Assembly (NCBI RefSeq): GCF_000186865.1
Contig: NW_008705570.1
Span: 1,548,280 to 1,612,279 of the forward strand
Source of the DNA: Aureococcus anophagefferens
Taxonomy: Eukaryota; Sar; Pelagophyceae; Pelagomonadales; Pelagomonadaceae
Direction: 5' to 3'
DNA length: 64,000 nt
Shown: positions 54,202 through 62,708 of the stretch, piece by piece
Layout: the number at the start of each line of letters is the position of its first letter
Numbering within the stretch: the first letter of the stretch is position 1
Position numbers and translations under genes: made by a program
Notes under the pieces: generated by a model
The model's database searches: none
Seen by the model: only the letters and a program-made list of their open reading frames with translations
What the model was told of the DNA's origin: nothing

Positions 54202-55143
54202 ATGGCCACCGCGCGCGCGAAAAAGCTCGCAACCCAAGCTGAGGACCTCGCGGAGGTCGGCGACACGGCCGGCGCCATCGCCAAGTACGAGGCGGCCGTG
54301 CGCGAGGACCCCGGAGACGCCATGCTCCAGATGAAGCTCGAGTCGCTGCGCGGCGGCGCGTCGGCCATGGACGAGCTCTTCGCGCAGATGGCGGCGAACA
54401 AGCGCGAGCAGCAGACCGTCCACGAGGCGCCGCCGGACCCGGCTCAACCGCTCGCGCCGGAGCTCCGGGAAGACGCGGAGCAGCTCTGCCGCTGCGCCGA
54501 GAAGGGCGACGTGCCCGGCCTCCGGCGCCTGCTCGCCAAGGGCGCCGACGTCGACGCGGCGAACGCGCTGCGCTACGGCGATCGCGCGCTCCACTTCGCG
54601 AAGGACGTGAAGACGGCGCGGGCGTTGCTCGACGCGGGCGCGGCCGTCGACGCGGGCGGGTCGAACCCGACGTGGACGCCTTTATTGGCGGCGCTGCGCT
54701 TCGGCCGCCTCGACGTCGCGAAGCTGCTGCTGGCCTCCGGCGCCGACGCGACCGTCGGCGACGGCGAGCGGCCGGGGCGAAACGCGCTCTTCGTCGTCAC
54801 GTCCGGCTCGGCGCTCGACGCGGAGGAGCGACTCGAGGCCGCGACGCTGCTCGTCGCCGGCGGCGCGGACGCGGCGGCCTGCGAGCGGAGCACGGAGTGG
54901 ACTGCGCTCCACGACGCGGCCGTCAACGACGACCGGGGCGTCGCGCGGCTGCTTTTGGAGCACGGCGCGAACGTCAACGCGACGTCGACAAAGACGCTCA
55001 TGTGGGACGCGGGCGGCCGCGTGACGCCCTACGACGTCGCCGTCGGCAGCGGCTTCGACGACCTCGCCACCATGCTCGCGGGCTTCGGCGGCGCGCGCTT
55101 CGGGGATTTGCATTGCTACGCGGGGCCCCAGGGGAGGATCTAG
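54202..55143 (+). CDS. Ankyrin-repeat protein with N-terminal TPR-like hairpin, 313 aa
   Basis: The N-terminus has one TPR-like pair (AEDLAEVGDTAGAIAKYEAAVREDPGDAML). Ankyrin repeats then run from about residue 95: LCRCAEKGDVPGLRRLLAKGADVD, DRALHFAKDVKTARALLDAGAAVD, TPLLAALRFGRLDVAKLLLASGAD, ATLLVAGGADAAACERSTEWTALHDAAVNDDRGVARLLLEHGANVN. The last repeat is degenerate. It has normal codon bias, unlike the ankyrin gene at 46150. It is a protein-binding scaffold, partner unknown. It lies 92 bp from the divergent Tic22-like gene. Confidence 0.82.
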   Translation: MATARAKKLATQAEDLAEVGDTAGAIAKYEAAVREDPGDAMLQMKLESLRGGASAMDELFAQMAANKREQQTVHEAPPDPAQPLAPELREDAEQLCRCAEKGDVPGLRRLLAKGADVDAANALRYGDRALHFAKDVKTARALLDAGAAVDAGGSNPTWTPLLAALRFGRLDVAKLLLASGADATVGDGERPGRNALFVVTSGSALDAEERLEAATLLVAGGADAAACERSTEWTALHDAAVNDDRGVARLLLEHGANVNATSTKTLMWDAGGRVTPYDVAVGSGFDDLATMLAGFGGARFGDLHCYAGPQGRI

Positions 55144-55154
55144 GAAAAAATAAT

Positions 55155-57386
55155 TCAGTCGCTCTCGACACGGCGCGCCTTCCGGCCCTCGGAGCCGTCG
55201 TCGCTCAGGGACCGCTTCCGCGGCGACGACGACGACCGGCGCGGCTCCGGCGACCGCGACGACGACGACCGGCTGAAGCGGCTGCGGCTCCGGGAGCGCC
55301 GCGAGCGCGACGACCGCGACGACGACGACGACCGGCTCCGGCTGCGGGACTTCTTCGACCGCTTCCGCTCCTTCTTGAGGCGCTTCTTCTCCTTCTTGCG
55401 CTCCTTCTTGAGCCGCTTCCGCTCCTTTTTGGCGGCCCGCGCGTCGTCGCCGGAGTCGTCGCGCCGCGGGGCCGGCCGGGGCTCGTCGTCGCCGCGGCGC
55501 AGCGCGGGCACGACGCGGAACGTGCGCGCGCGGTCGTCGAGGAGCACGCGCAGCTCGTCGCGGAGCTCGTCGCGGATCGCGTCCGCGAGGTCGAAGTCGC
55601 GGAGCAGCTGCGCGTCCCTTCGCGCGGCGATTTTGCGGTGCACGCGGTCCTCGTCTTCTCGCGCCAGCGGCGGCCCGTCGTCGTCGGCGTCGCGCGCGAA
55701 CCCGCTCCGCCGCCGCGCGCGGTCGTCGTCGTCGGGCGGCGGCGCGGCGCGGTCGACGAGCGGGCGCGCGGCGTAGGTCCGGCGCGCGTCGTCGACGAAG
55801 ACGCGGTGCTCGTCCCGGAGGACGCCGCGCAGCCGGTCCGCCTCGTCGAAGTCGCGGGACCGCTTCGCCCGCACCCGGGCGAGGAGCAGCTCGTCGACGG
55901 CGTCGTCGAGGGGCGCGCCGTCATCGTCGCGCGCGTAGCCGTGGCCGCCCTCGGGCGCCGGCGGCGGCCGCGCGCGCGCCGCGCGCGCGGGCTCGGCGCG
56001 CTCGATCAAAGGGCGCACGGCGTAGGTCCGGCGCGCGTCGTCGACGAAGACGCGGTGCTCGTCGCGCAGCAGCCCGCGCAGCCGATCCGCCTCGTCGAAG
56101 TCGCGGGACCGCTTCGCTCTGACTCTCGCGAGCAATAAAGCGTCGACGGCCTCGGCCGCGGCCGGCGGCAGCGGCTCGCCGCCGTCGTCCCTCGCGAAGC
56201 CGTGCGCGTCGTCCGCCGCCGGCGCCGCCGCGGGCTCGGCGGCCCGGAGAAATCGGTACGTGCGCCGGTCGTCGTCGAGCACGAGGCGGCAGCCGCAGGC
56301 CGACGCGACGGCGTCGAGCTCGTCGCGGATGGCCTGGGCGCTCGAGTAGTCGCGGTGGTGGCGGGCCGCGCGCCGCGTCGCGAGCCGCGCGACGAGGAGC
56401 GCCTCGTCGGCCGGAGCGAGCGTCACGCCCGAGTCGTCCGACGGGTCCCGCGCGTAGGGCGGTTCTGCTGGAGGAAGCGGCGGCGGCGGCGTCGGAAGCG
56501 GCGGCGCCGCCACCGGTACCGGCGGCCCGTCGGCCATGGGCGACCCGTCGGCCATGTCGACCTCGCGGACGGCGCGCGGCGCGCCGCCGCCGCGGGACCA
56601 GCCCGCGACGGGCTGGCGCCGCGTCGCCGTCGCGTCCATGGGCGCCGCGGCGGGCCCGAGGACGCGGTACGTACGATCGCGGTCGTCGATGCGGACGCCC
56701 GCGGCCTCCAACGCCGCGCGCAGCCGGTCCGCCTCGTCGAAGTTGCGCTCGCGCTTCGCGGCGACGCGGTCCAGCAAGAGCGCGTCGAGGCGCGCGGCGT
56801 CGTCCGGGGTCAACGCCACGGCCCCGTCGTCGTCGCGGCGGTAGCCGTGGCCCCGGGGCCGCGGCGGGCCGGGCCGGCCGACGCGGTACGTGTTCCGCCG
56901 GTCGTCGACCTCGACGCCCGCGGCCCGTAAGAGGTCGCGCGCGTGGTCCGCGGCGGCGAAGTCGCGAGAACGCTTCGCGCGGACCCTTTCGAGGAGCAGC
57001 GCGTCGAGCTGCGCCGCGTCGTCGGGGCTCAGGGCGACGGACCCGCCGTCGTCGTCGCGCGCGTAGCCGTGGCCCGTCGGCGGCGGCCGGCGGAAGACGC
57101 GGAACGTCGCGGACCGGTCGTCGACGGAGACGCCCGCGTCGCGGAGCCGGTCGCGGACGCCGTCGGCCGCGGCGAAGTCGCGCGCGCGCTTCGCGAGGAC
57201 GCGCTCGAGCAGCAGCCGGTGCAGCGCCGCCGCGTCGGCCCCGGAGAGCTCGCCGTCGTAGTTCTGGCCGTCGTCCTCGGCGACGTAGCCGTGGGCCTCC
57301 GCGAGCGCCGGCACGCCGCCGCCGCGGGCGAGCGCGTCGATCTCCGCGGCGCGCGACGACGCGGCGTCGGGCCGCTCGACCTCCAT
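55155..57386 (-). CDS. Seven-repeat CysRS-tail-like protein with C-terminal RS domain, 743 aa
   Basis: Seven modules of about 40 residues share LLLxRVRAKRSRDFxxADxxRDxLRxxGVxVDDRxxTYRV. The pattern (RAxKDFxxADxIRDxLxxxGIxIxDxxxGT) matches the helical hairpin at the C-terminus of cysteinyl-tRNA synthetase. Modules 5 and 6 are almost identical, a recent duplication. Glycine-hinge linkers HGYARDDDG separate them. After a Lys-rich stretch (KKERKRLKKERKKEKKRLKK) the protein ends in an Arg-Ser domain of SR splicing-factor type. It probably acts with RNA in the nucleus, perhaps in splicing. The start at 57386 (MEVERPDAASS) is chosen because codon bias begins there. Confidence 0.8.
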   Translation of the reverse strand: MEVERPDAASSRAAEIDALARGGGVPALAEAHGYVAEDDGQNYDGELSGADAAALHRLLLERVLAKRARDFAAADGVRDRLRDAGVSVDDRSATFRVFRRPPPTGHGYARDDDGGSVALSPDDAAQLDALLLERVRAKRSRDFAAADHARDLLRAAGVEVDDRRNTYRVGRPGPPRPRGHGYRRDDDGAVALTPDDAARLDALLLDRVAAKRERNFDEADRLRAALEAAGVRIDDRDRTYRVLGPAAAPMDATATRRQPVAGWSRGGGAPRAVREVDMADGSPMADGPPVPVAAPPLPTPPPPLPPAEPPYARDPSDDSGVTLAPADEALLVARLATRRAARHHRDYSSAQAIRDELDAVASACGCRLVLDDDRRTYRFLRAAEPAAAPAADDAHGFARDDGGEPLPPAAAEAVDALLLARVRAKRSRDFDEADRLRGLLRDEHRVFVDDARRTYAVRPLIERAEPARAARARPPPAPEGGHGYARDDDGAPLDDAVDELLLARVRAKRSRDFDEADRLRGVLRDEHRVFVDDARRTYAARPLVDRAAPPPDDDDRARRRSGFARDADDDGPPLAREDEDRVHRKIAARRDAQLLRDFDLADAIRDELRDELRVLLDDRARTFRVVPALRRGDDEPRPAPRRDDSGDDARAAKKERKRLKKERKKEKKRLKKERKRSKKSRSRSRSSSSSRSSRSRRSRSRSRFSRSSSSRSPEPRRSSSSPRKRSLSDDGSEGRKARRVESD

Positions 57387-57619
57387 GGAGTTGTTGGCGG
57401 ACTGTTCGACGGCGAGCTCTGGGTCGTTCGCGGGTCTCGTCGGCGTTACACCGTTCGATGACTGATATTTGCGTGTTATGCGACCGCTAAACGCGCTCAA
57501 AAAGCGCTCGTCGAGCGGCCATAAGCGCGGGCGCCGCGGTGGTAAAGCCAATGTTTGACTGCTCCCGCGAGATGATGCCGTGGGCGATTGCGATTAATTG
57601 CTTCGGCCTGTGTCGCAGC
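57387..57619. promoter_or_regulatory. Divergent promoter between RS-repeat and RSL1D1-like genes
   Basis: 233 bp of lower GC with ACTGATATTTGCGTGTTATG near 57460. Both genes are likely to be involved in RNA metabolism, so shared control is plausible. No core element identified. Confidence 0.4.
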
Positions 57620-58720
57620 ATGGTCGCGTCGCCTCTGGTCGCGTCGGACGTGACGAAGGCCGTCAAGGCGCTGCTCGCCTATCGGTCGAAGCAGGGCCGG
57701 GGCCTCGACCTCGACGCCGACTTCCTCACGGTGCAGATCGGCCTGAAGCAGGCGCCGATCACGCCGTCGCCGAAGCCGCGGCTCGTCGCGCTGCCGCACC
57801 CGCTCAAGGACGCGAGCGAGCTGAGCTGCTGCCTCATCGTCAAGGCCGCGGACAAGCCCTGGCTCAAGGCGCTGGCCGTCGACGGCGAGGCGCCGGGGCC
57901 GAAGGTCAAGCTCACGAAGCTCGACGGCACGCGCGCGGCGAACCGCGCGCGCCGCGAGGAAACGACCCGGGCGCCCGGGTCCGGCGTCGAGACGGACGCG
58001 GGCAAGCTCGTCGACAAGGTCCTGGCCTTCGACAAGCTGCGCAGCTCCTACAAGCAGTACAAGGACAAGCGCGAACTGCGGGACCGCTTCGACGTCTTCC
58101 TCGCGGACGACCGCGTCGCGCCCATGCTCGGCAAGCTGCTCGGGTCGACGTTCTTCGGCCGCAAGAAGCAGCCCATCGTCGTCAAGGTCACGCGGCCCGA
58201 GAGCCTCGCCGCGCAGATCCGCAAGGCGACGGCGAGCGCGCACGTCGTGCTCAAGGAGGGCACGTGCGTCGCCGCGAACCTGGCGCACACGGACATGAGC
58301 GCGGACGAGTGCGTCGCCAACGTCGTCGCGGGCGTCAACGCCGTCGTCGGCGACCTCGTCCCCAAGAAGTGGAACAACGTGCTCTCGGTGTCGCTCAAGC
58401 TCCCGGAGAGCGCGGCGCTGCCGCTCTACAACGCGGACCCGACGGCGGGCGCGGGCCTGCCCGACGCGCCGCCGGCCGCAACGGCGCCGGCGAAACGCGC
58501 GGACACGCCCGCGGCGCCGGCGAAGAAGCCCGCGAAGAAGGACGCCGCGGCGCCGCCGCCGGCGCCGAAGCGCGCGCGCGACGACGCGAAGCCCGCCGCC
58601 GCGGAGAAGAAGGCCAAGAAGCCCAAGGCCGCGCCGAAGGTCGTCGCCGCGGCGCCCGCGGCGAAGCGCGCGCCGTCCCTCAAGGACAAGCTCAAGGCGA
58701 GGAAGGCCATGAAGTGCTAG
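57620..58720 (+). CDS. Ribosomal L1-domain nucleolar protein (RSL1D1/Utp30-like), 366 aa
   Basis: The ribosomal L1 fold spans residues about 5-270: LVASDVTKAVKALLAYRSKQ, LVALPHPLKDASELSCCLIVK, then LAFDKLRSSYKQYKDKRELRDRFDVFLADDRVAPMLGKLLGSTFF, PIVVKVTRPESLAAQIRKA, and GTCVAANLAHTDMSADECVANVVAGV. The 'LRxxYKxxKxKRELxxxFDxFLADxRV' segment is diagnostic of RSL1D1/Utp30. The long C-terminus is Lys/Ala/Pro-rich, typical of nucleolar proteins. It should act in small-subunit pre-rRNA processing. An in-frame ATG at 57551 would add 23 residues. Confidence 0.88.
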   Translation: MVASPLVASDVTKAVKALLAYRSKQGRGLDLDADFLTVQIGLKQAPITPSPKPRLVALPHPLKDASELSCCLIVKAADKPWLKALAVDGEAPGPKVKLTKLDGTRAANRARREETTRAPGSGVETDAGKLVDKVLAFDKLRSSYKQYKDKRELRDRFDVFLADDRVAPMLGKLLGSTFFGRKKQPIVVKVTRPESLAAQIRKATASAHVVLKEGTCVAANLAHTDMSADECVANVVAGVNAVVGDLVPKKWNNVLSVSLKLPESAALPLYNADPTAGAGLPDAPPAATAPAKRADTPAAPAKKPAKKDAAAPPPAPKRARDDAKPAAAEKKAKKPKAAPKVVAAAPAAKRAPSLKDKLKARKAMKC

Positions 58721-58805
58721 GGCGCGCGGCGTAAAAAGGAGCGACCGGGTGTCATGCGCAACAACAGGGACGGCGCGGCTTACGCGCGCCGCGACATCGC
58801 CCTTC

Positions 58806-59216
58806 CTAGAGGGCCATGCGCACGCGGGGGTCGTTGCGGAGGACCGCGTAGCACTCGTAGAGCTGGTCCGCGGACGCGACGGGCGCCTCGATGGTCACGG
58901 ACGTGTAGGTGCCCTTGCCGCTCGGCGTCGTCGTGAACTTGATCTTCTCCGGGGCGACGTCGACCGTCTTGGAGATGTAGCCGACCATGTCGCCGGCGAA
59001 GCTGTCCTCGTGCTTGCCGATGACCTTGATCGTAAACTCGCAGGGGTACTCGACGAGCTTCTCGAAGACCTTGCCGCCATTGTCGCGCTCGAACTTGGCG
59101 ATGAGGTCGCCCGCGTCCGAAATGTGGAGCGCCATGGCGTGTCGTCTTTGCGGCGCCGGCGCGAAGGAGGACACACTGGCCGCGAGGAGGCAGCCGAGCG
59201 TCGCGGCGCGCCACAT
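58806..59216 (-). CDS. Plastid-targeted DUF493 (YbeD-like) protein, 136 aa
   Basis: The N-terminus is a signal peptide followed by SSFAPAPQRR, an ASAFAP-type plastid signal. The mature part is a complete DUF493/YbeD domain: EYPCEFTIKVIGKHEDSFAGDMVGYISKTVDV, then GKGTYTSVTIEAPVASADQLYECYAVLRNDPRVRMAL. Known members are small alpha-beta (ACT-like) proteins linked to lipoate regulation in bacteria and chloroplast functions in plants; the role here is inferred only from family. Length is typical once the leader is removed. Confidence 0.85.
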   Translation of the reverse strand: MWRAATLGCLLAASVSSFAPAPQRRHAMALHISDAGDLIAKFERDNGGKVFEKLVEYPCEFTIKVIGKHEDSFAGDMVGYISKTVDVAPEKIKFTTTPSGKGTYTSVTIEAPVASADQLYECYAVLRNDPRVRMAL

Positions 59217-59461
59217 GCCGCGGCGCGCGCGGGTCGCTGAGGCGCTGGCGCGACTCGTGCGGCTGCGTCCGCCGCGCAGCCGAGGAGCTGGCTAGGCGAC
59301 AACCGGCGCCGCGAAGGTCGAGCCGAGTCGACGATTGCTGTCGATGTGTTTTGCTCGCCGCACGGTTCCAAGTGCAAGGTCGATGTTGACGCGCGGACCA
59401 AATTGCGCGCCTCCGGCACCGCGTCGTCAGAGTCCCGTTATCAGGGATGTGGGGGAGTGGT

Positions 59462-60700
59462 CTAGAGCCAGTAGAGGACGACGCGGCGGAAGAGCGGGTC
59501 GGGGAGCTGGGCGCCGCGCGACGGCTTCTTGGCGGCGGGTTCGTCGGCGGCGCCGTCGTCGTGCGCCGCGAAGATCCAGGCGAGCTCGCTGGGCGCCGAC
59601 GCGAGCGGCCGCGCGCGGCCCGCGGCGCAGAGGGCGCGGAGCGCGACGAGCCGCGCGCGCGCCGCGCGGACGTAGCTCGGCCAGACGGTGGAGCTGCCGT
59701 CGGGGCCCGACCAGTACGAGACGAAATCCTCCGAGGGGAAATGCTTGTTCGGCCCGAGGGGCCAGTACTTGACGATGCGCCGCGTGGCGGACCAGGAGCC
59801 ACCAGCCGCGGCCAAGGCGTCGGAGACGAGGTCCGCGCACGCGCGCATGGCGTCCAAGGTCTCGGGACTCTCGCCCCACTTGAAGTAGCGACCGTACTGC
59901 TCCCGCCGCTCGGCCTCCTTCCGGAGCCGGTCCGCGACCAAGGTCATCGGGGTCTCCCAGCGCGGCGCCGGTCCGAGGTGGCCGGCGAGGTGCCGGTGGA
60001 TCGTCGCGCCTCGCCGGAGGAGCGTCCGCGTCGCCTCGAGGTGGCCGTGGAGGAGCGCGATCCAAAGCGCCGTGTAGCTGAACAGGCTGCGAGTGTTGAG
60101 GTCGCGCGCGCCGGCGTCGAGGAGCAGGTCGATGCACCGCGCGTGCCCGCCCGCGGCCGCGTCCCAGAGCGCGGTCCGCCCGGCGATCGGCTTGAAGGTC
60201 GGATCCGCGCCGTGGGCGAGCAGGGCCTCGAGCGCCGCCGCGTGGCCGCGCGACGCCGCCACCTTGACGGCGGTGGTCCCCTCGAACTTGTGGTCGACGT
60301 CCGCGCCGGCGGCGACGAGCGTCGCGACGGCCGGCGCCGCGTCGTACTCGGCCGCGACCATGAGCGGCGGCCGGTCGCCGCGCGCGGGCCGCTTGAAGCC
60401 GTAGCGCAGCGTGGGCATGCAGAAGCACCCCGGGAACAGGTATCCCTTGCGCACGGTCCCGGGGAGCGAGAAACCGCACTCGCACGCGCCCGGCAAGTTC
60501 GGATCCGTACCCGCGGCGAGGTAGCCCTCGAGGGCCCGCAGGTCGCCGGTGCGGATCGAGTCGCGGACGAGCGCGGCGTGCGCGGCGGCCGCGGAGCGGC
60601 GGTCGTCCTCGGCGACCGCCGCGGCGGCCGCGGCGGCCGCCTCGGCCTGGCCCTCCGGGCTCTCCTCGTAGCGGCGGCGGTCGCCGCGCGTCGTGACCAT
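59462..60700 (-). CDS. Ankyrin-repeat protein, 412 aa
   Basis: The start at 60700 (MVTTRGDRRRYEESPEG) is the first ATG. An Ala-rich helix follows, then ankyrin repeats at about 45-245: SIRTGDLRALEGYLAAGTDPN, PPLMVAAEYDAAPAVATLVAAGADVD, TAVKVAASRGHAAALEALLAHGADP, TALWDAAAGGHARCIDLLLDAGA, TALWIALLHGHLEATRTLLRRGA. An insert between repeats 1 and 2 holds several Cys and aromatics (GACECGFSLP, FPGCFCMPTLRYG). The C-terminal part has HFPSEDFVSYWSGPDGSSTVWPSYVRAARARL, seen in large algal ankyrin families. Function unknown. Confidence 0.83.
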   Translation of the reverse strand: MVTTRGDRRRYEESPEGQAEAAAAAAAAVAEDDRRSAAAAHAALVRDSIRTGDLRALEGYLAAGTDPNLPGACECGFSLPGTVRKGYLFPGCFCMPTLRYGFKRPARGDRPPLMVAAEYDAAPAVATLVAAGADVDHKFEGTTAVKVAASRGHAAALEALLAHGADPTFKPIAGRTALWDAAAGGHARCIDLLLDAGARDLNTRSLFSYTALWIALLHGHLEATRTLLRRGATIHRHLAGHLGPAPRWETPMTLVADRLRKEAERREQYGRYFKWGESPETLDAMRACADLVSDALAAAGGSWSATRRIVKYWPLGPNKHFPSEDFVSYWSGPDGSSTVWPSYVRAARARLVALRALCAAGRARPLASAPSELAWIFAAHDDGAADEPAAKKPSRGAQLPDPLFRRVVLYWL

Positions 60701-60752
60701 TTGTTCTCGCAATCGAGGAGCGGAACAGGGCGTCGAAGCGCGGCGAGCGTGC

Positions 60753-60774
60753 GGGGGGGGGGGGGGGCGGGGGG
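60753..60774. repeat. Poly-G tract upstream of the ankyrin gene
   Basis: Fifteen G, one C, then six G, 53 bp upstream of the minus-strand start at 60700. It could form a G-quadruplex on the plus strand or, on the minus strand, a C-tract near the promoter. Confidence 0.8.
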
Positions 60775-60965
60775 CTTCTACCGACTCGGACAGACGCGAG
60801 CGAGAGGGTTATTAACTCGAATTTTTTGGTTTGCTGTGGCGAAACCGTGTGAGTTTTGTGAACGGCGGGCGCGCTCGGCCTGCAGCCCTGGTAGCTCACT
60901 GATGGGTAAACCAATGCTACATGAACTACTACAATACTAAGCTGCGATTCCCACCAAGGCAAACG

Positions 60966-62606
60966 TTACGCCAGCCCCGCGCCGTCGCGGAGCTTCGGCG
61001 GCGGGTTCGACGTCGAGCGGCGCTTCGGCGGCGGCGGCGCGTCCGGCTCGTCGGGCGGCGCCTTGCGGTGCGAGTCCAGGATCTTGCGGCTCGCGAGGGC
61101 CGTCGAGTCGATGTAGGAAAAGATGGGGAACCCCTCCGGGTCCAGCCCCGTCGGCTGGCTCATGGCCTTGCCCACGGTCAGCAGCCCCAGGAGCACGATC
61201 GTCGTGAAGAGCACCGTCAGGCACGGGAAGAAGAGGCCCGCGGTGATCGACGACGACGCGCCGAATTTCAGGCCCATGTCGACGGCGAGGACGAGGAGGT
61301 AGCAGGCGCAGACGAAGGACACGAGGTGCGAGTAGGCGAAGGGGATCTCCTGGAAGCGCTCGTCGAAGAGCGTCTGCATCGACCCGCGGAAGAGGATGAC
61401 CATCTCCTGGAGCGCGACCATCTCGTTCGGGCTCGAGATCTCGCCCCGCTGGTGCGCCGCGGACAGCGCGGCGAGCGCCCAGAGCACGAACTCGTGGAAC
61501 GCCTCGCCGCTCGCGTCCTCCGTCGACAGCTTCTGCGCGGAGAAGGCGCGCTTCTCGCGGGCGCTCAAGAGGCCGTGGCGGCGCACGAAGGGCTCGAAGA
61601 GGTTCTTGCGCGTGTACGTCGGTGTCAGCGCGCAGTAGCCCGCGCAGTGCGCCGCGTTGAGGTACCGGTAGAGCTTCTCCGCCGTCGCGATGGGCAGCCT
61701 TCCCGCCGGGGGCCGGTCGACGTCGTCGTCGTCGAGCGCCTCGGCGACGGGGATGGCCGCGTCGCTGTAGGCCCTCGCGGTGGAGACGACGTCGGAGATC
61801 GTCCGGCAGCAGATCTTCACGGCCTCGTACTGGCGGTAGAAGCGCGTGTAGCAGTGGTTCGAGTAGAAGACGATGATGAAGGAGACGAAAATCGAGAGCT
61901 TCACGACCGTCGAGTCGCCGTCGCCCTCCTTGTCGCCGACCGCGCCGCCGCGCTTCAGCACCGCGGCCGACACGTAGACGCCGAGCACGAAGCGCGCGAC
62001 CCACGTCGAGAGCACGCGCGGCACGATGGACGCCGTCAGCGCGAGGTCCAGGCGCCAGACCAGATCCACGGGGTTCATGCGCCGGCTCGAGTCCAGCAAA
62101 TCGCAGCGCTTGTCGTCGATGGCGACCGTGTCCGCGAAGGTCTCGGGCGTCATCGTCTCGTTCGACAGGTTCGCCGCGGACCCGTACCAGCGCAGGCTCC
62201 GCCGCACGCGGACGACCGTCTCCGTGTTCACGCGGCAGCAGGCGCCGCAGCGGCCCGCGTACTCGTGCAGCGACCACCGCACGTCCTCGGCGTAATCCCG
62301 CAAGACGTCGCGCGACTCCTCGACGAAGGACCTGCGCCGCCCGACGGGGCTGCCACCGGGGCCGCGCTCGTCGGAGCGGGCCCGCCGCGCCGAGGCGCCG
62401 CCGCGCGTGACGATGGTCGAGGGCTGCTTCGCCGGCGACCGCATGAGCGTGATGGAGTTGAGGGACCGCGCCCGCCGGTGCGTCGGGAGCGGCGACGGCG
62501 ACGGCGTCGGCGGCTCGCCGCTCTCGCTCAGGTCGCCGAAGGAGTCCTTCCGCTCGCGCCCGCCCTCGACGTCCGGCGCGGCGGGCTCCATCGGGTACGA
62601 GGCCAT
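60966..62606 (-). CDS. Bestrophin-like anion channel, 546 aa
   Basis: A long Ser/Arg-rich N-terminus, then membrane segments: RVLSTWVARFVLGVYVSAAVL (about 220), STVVKLSIFVSFIIVFYSNHCYTRFYRQYEAV (about 250, with the bestrophin-type span-loop-basic pattern), IPFAYSHLVSFVCACYLLVLAVDMGL and SITAGLFFPCLTVLFTTIVLLGLLTVG. The C-terminus has DPEGFPIFSYIDSTALASRKILD. The layout matches bestrophin/UPF0187-like channels of algae, thought to move chloride or bicarbonate. Plasma-membrane, plastid or thylakoid location is not visible. It shares a 102-bp divergent promoter with the CAP-domain gene. Confidence 0.8.
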   Translation of the reverse strand: MASYPMEPAAPDVEGGRERKDSFGDLSESGEPPTPSPSPLPTHRRARSLNSITLMRSPAKQPSTIVTRGGASARRARSDERGPGGSPVGRRRSFVEESRDVLRDYAEDVRWSLHEYAGRCGACCRVNTETVVRVRRSLRWYGSAANLSNETMTPETFADTVAIDDKRCDLLDSSRRMNPVDLVWRLDLALTASIVPRVLSTWVARFVLGVYVSAAVLKRGGAVGDKEGDGDSTVVKLSIFVSFIIVFYSNHCYTRFYRQYEAVKICCRTISDVVSTARAYSDAAIPVAEALDDDDVDRPPAGRLPIATAEKLYRYLNAAHCAGYCALTPTYTRKNLFEPFVRRHGLLSAREKRAFSAQKLSTEDASGEAFHEFVLWALAALSAAHQRGEISSPNEMVALQEMVILFRGSMQTLFDERFQEIPFAYSHLVSFVCACYLLVLAVDMGLKFGASSSITAGLFFPCLTVLFTTIVLLGLLTVGKAMSQPTGLDPEGFPIFSYIDSTALASRKILDSHRKAPPDEPDAPPPPKRRSTSNPPPKLRDGAGLA

Positions 62607-62708
62607 ACTTCAGTGGTTTTTGAATGTTCAATAAAAATTTCACATATCAAAGTGGGCGTTTTATGCAATCTCAAACAGAGCTGCTTTCCGCGCGGCGCTG
62701 CCGGCACC
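62607..62708. promoter_or_regulatory. Divergent promoter between bestrophin-like and CAP-domain genes
   Basis: 102 bp. AT-rich near the bestrophin start (TGAATGTTCAATAAAAATTT), possibly a TATA-like core (AATAAAA). Confidence 0.45.
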
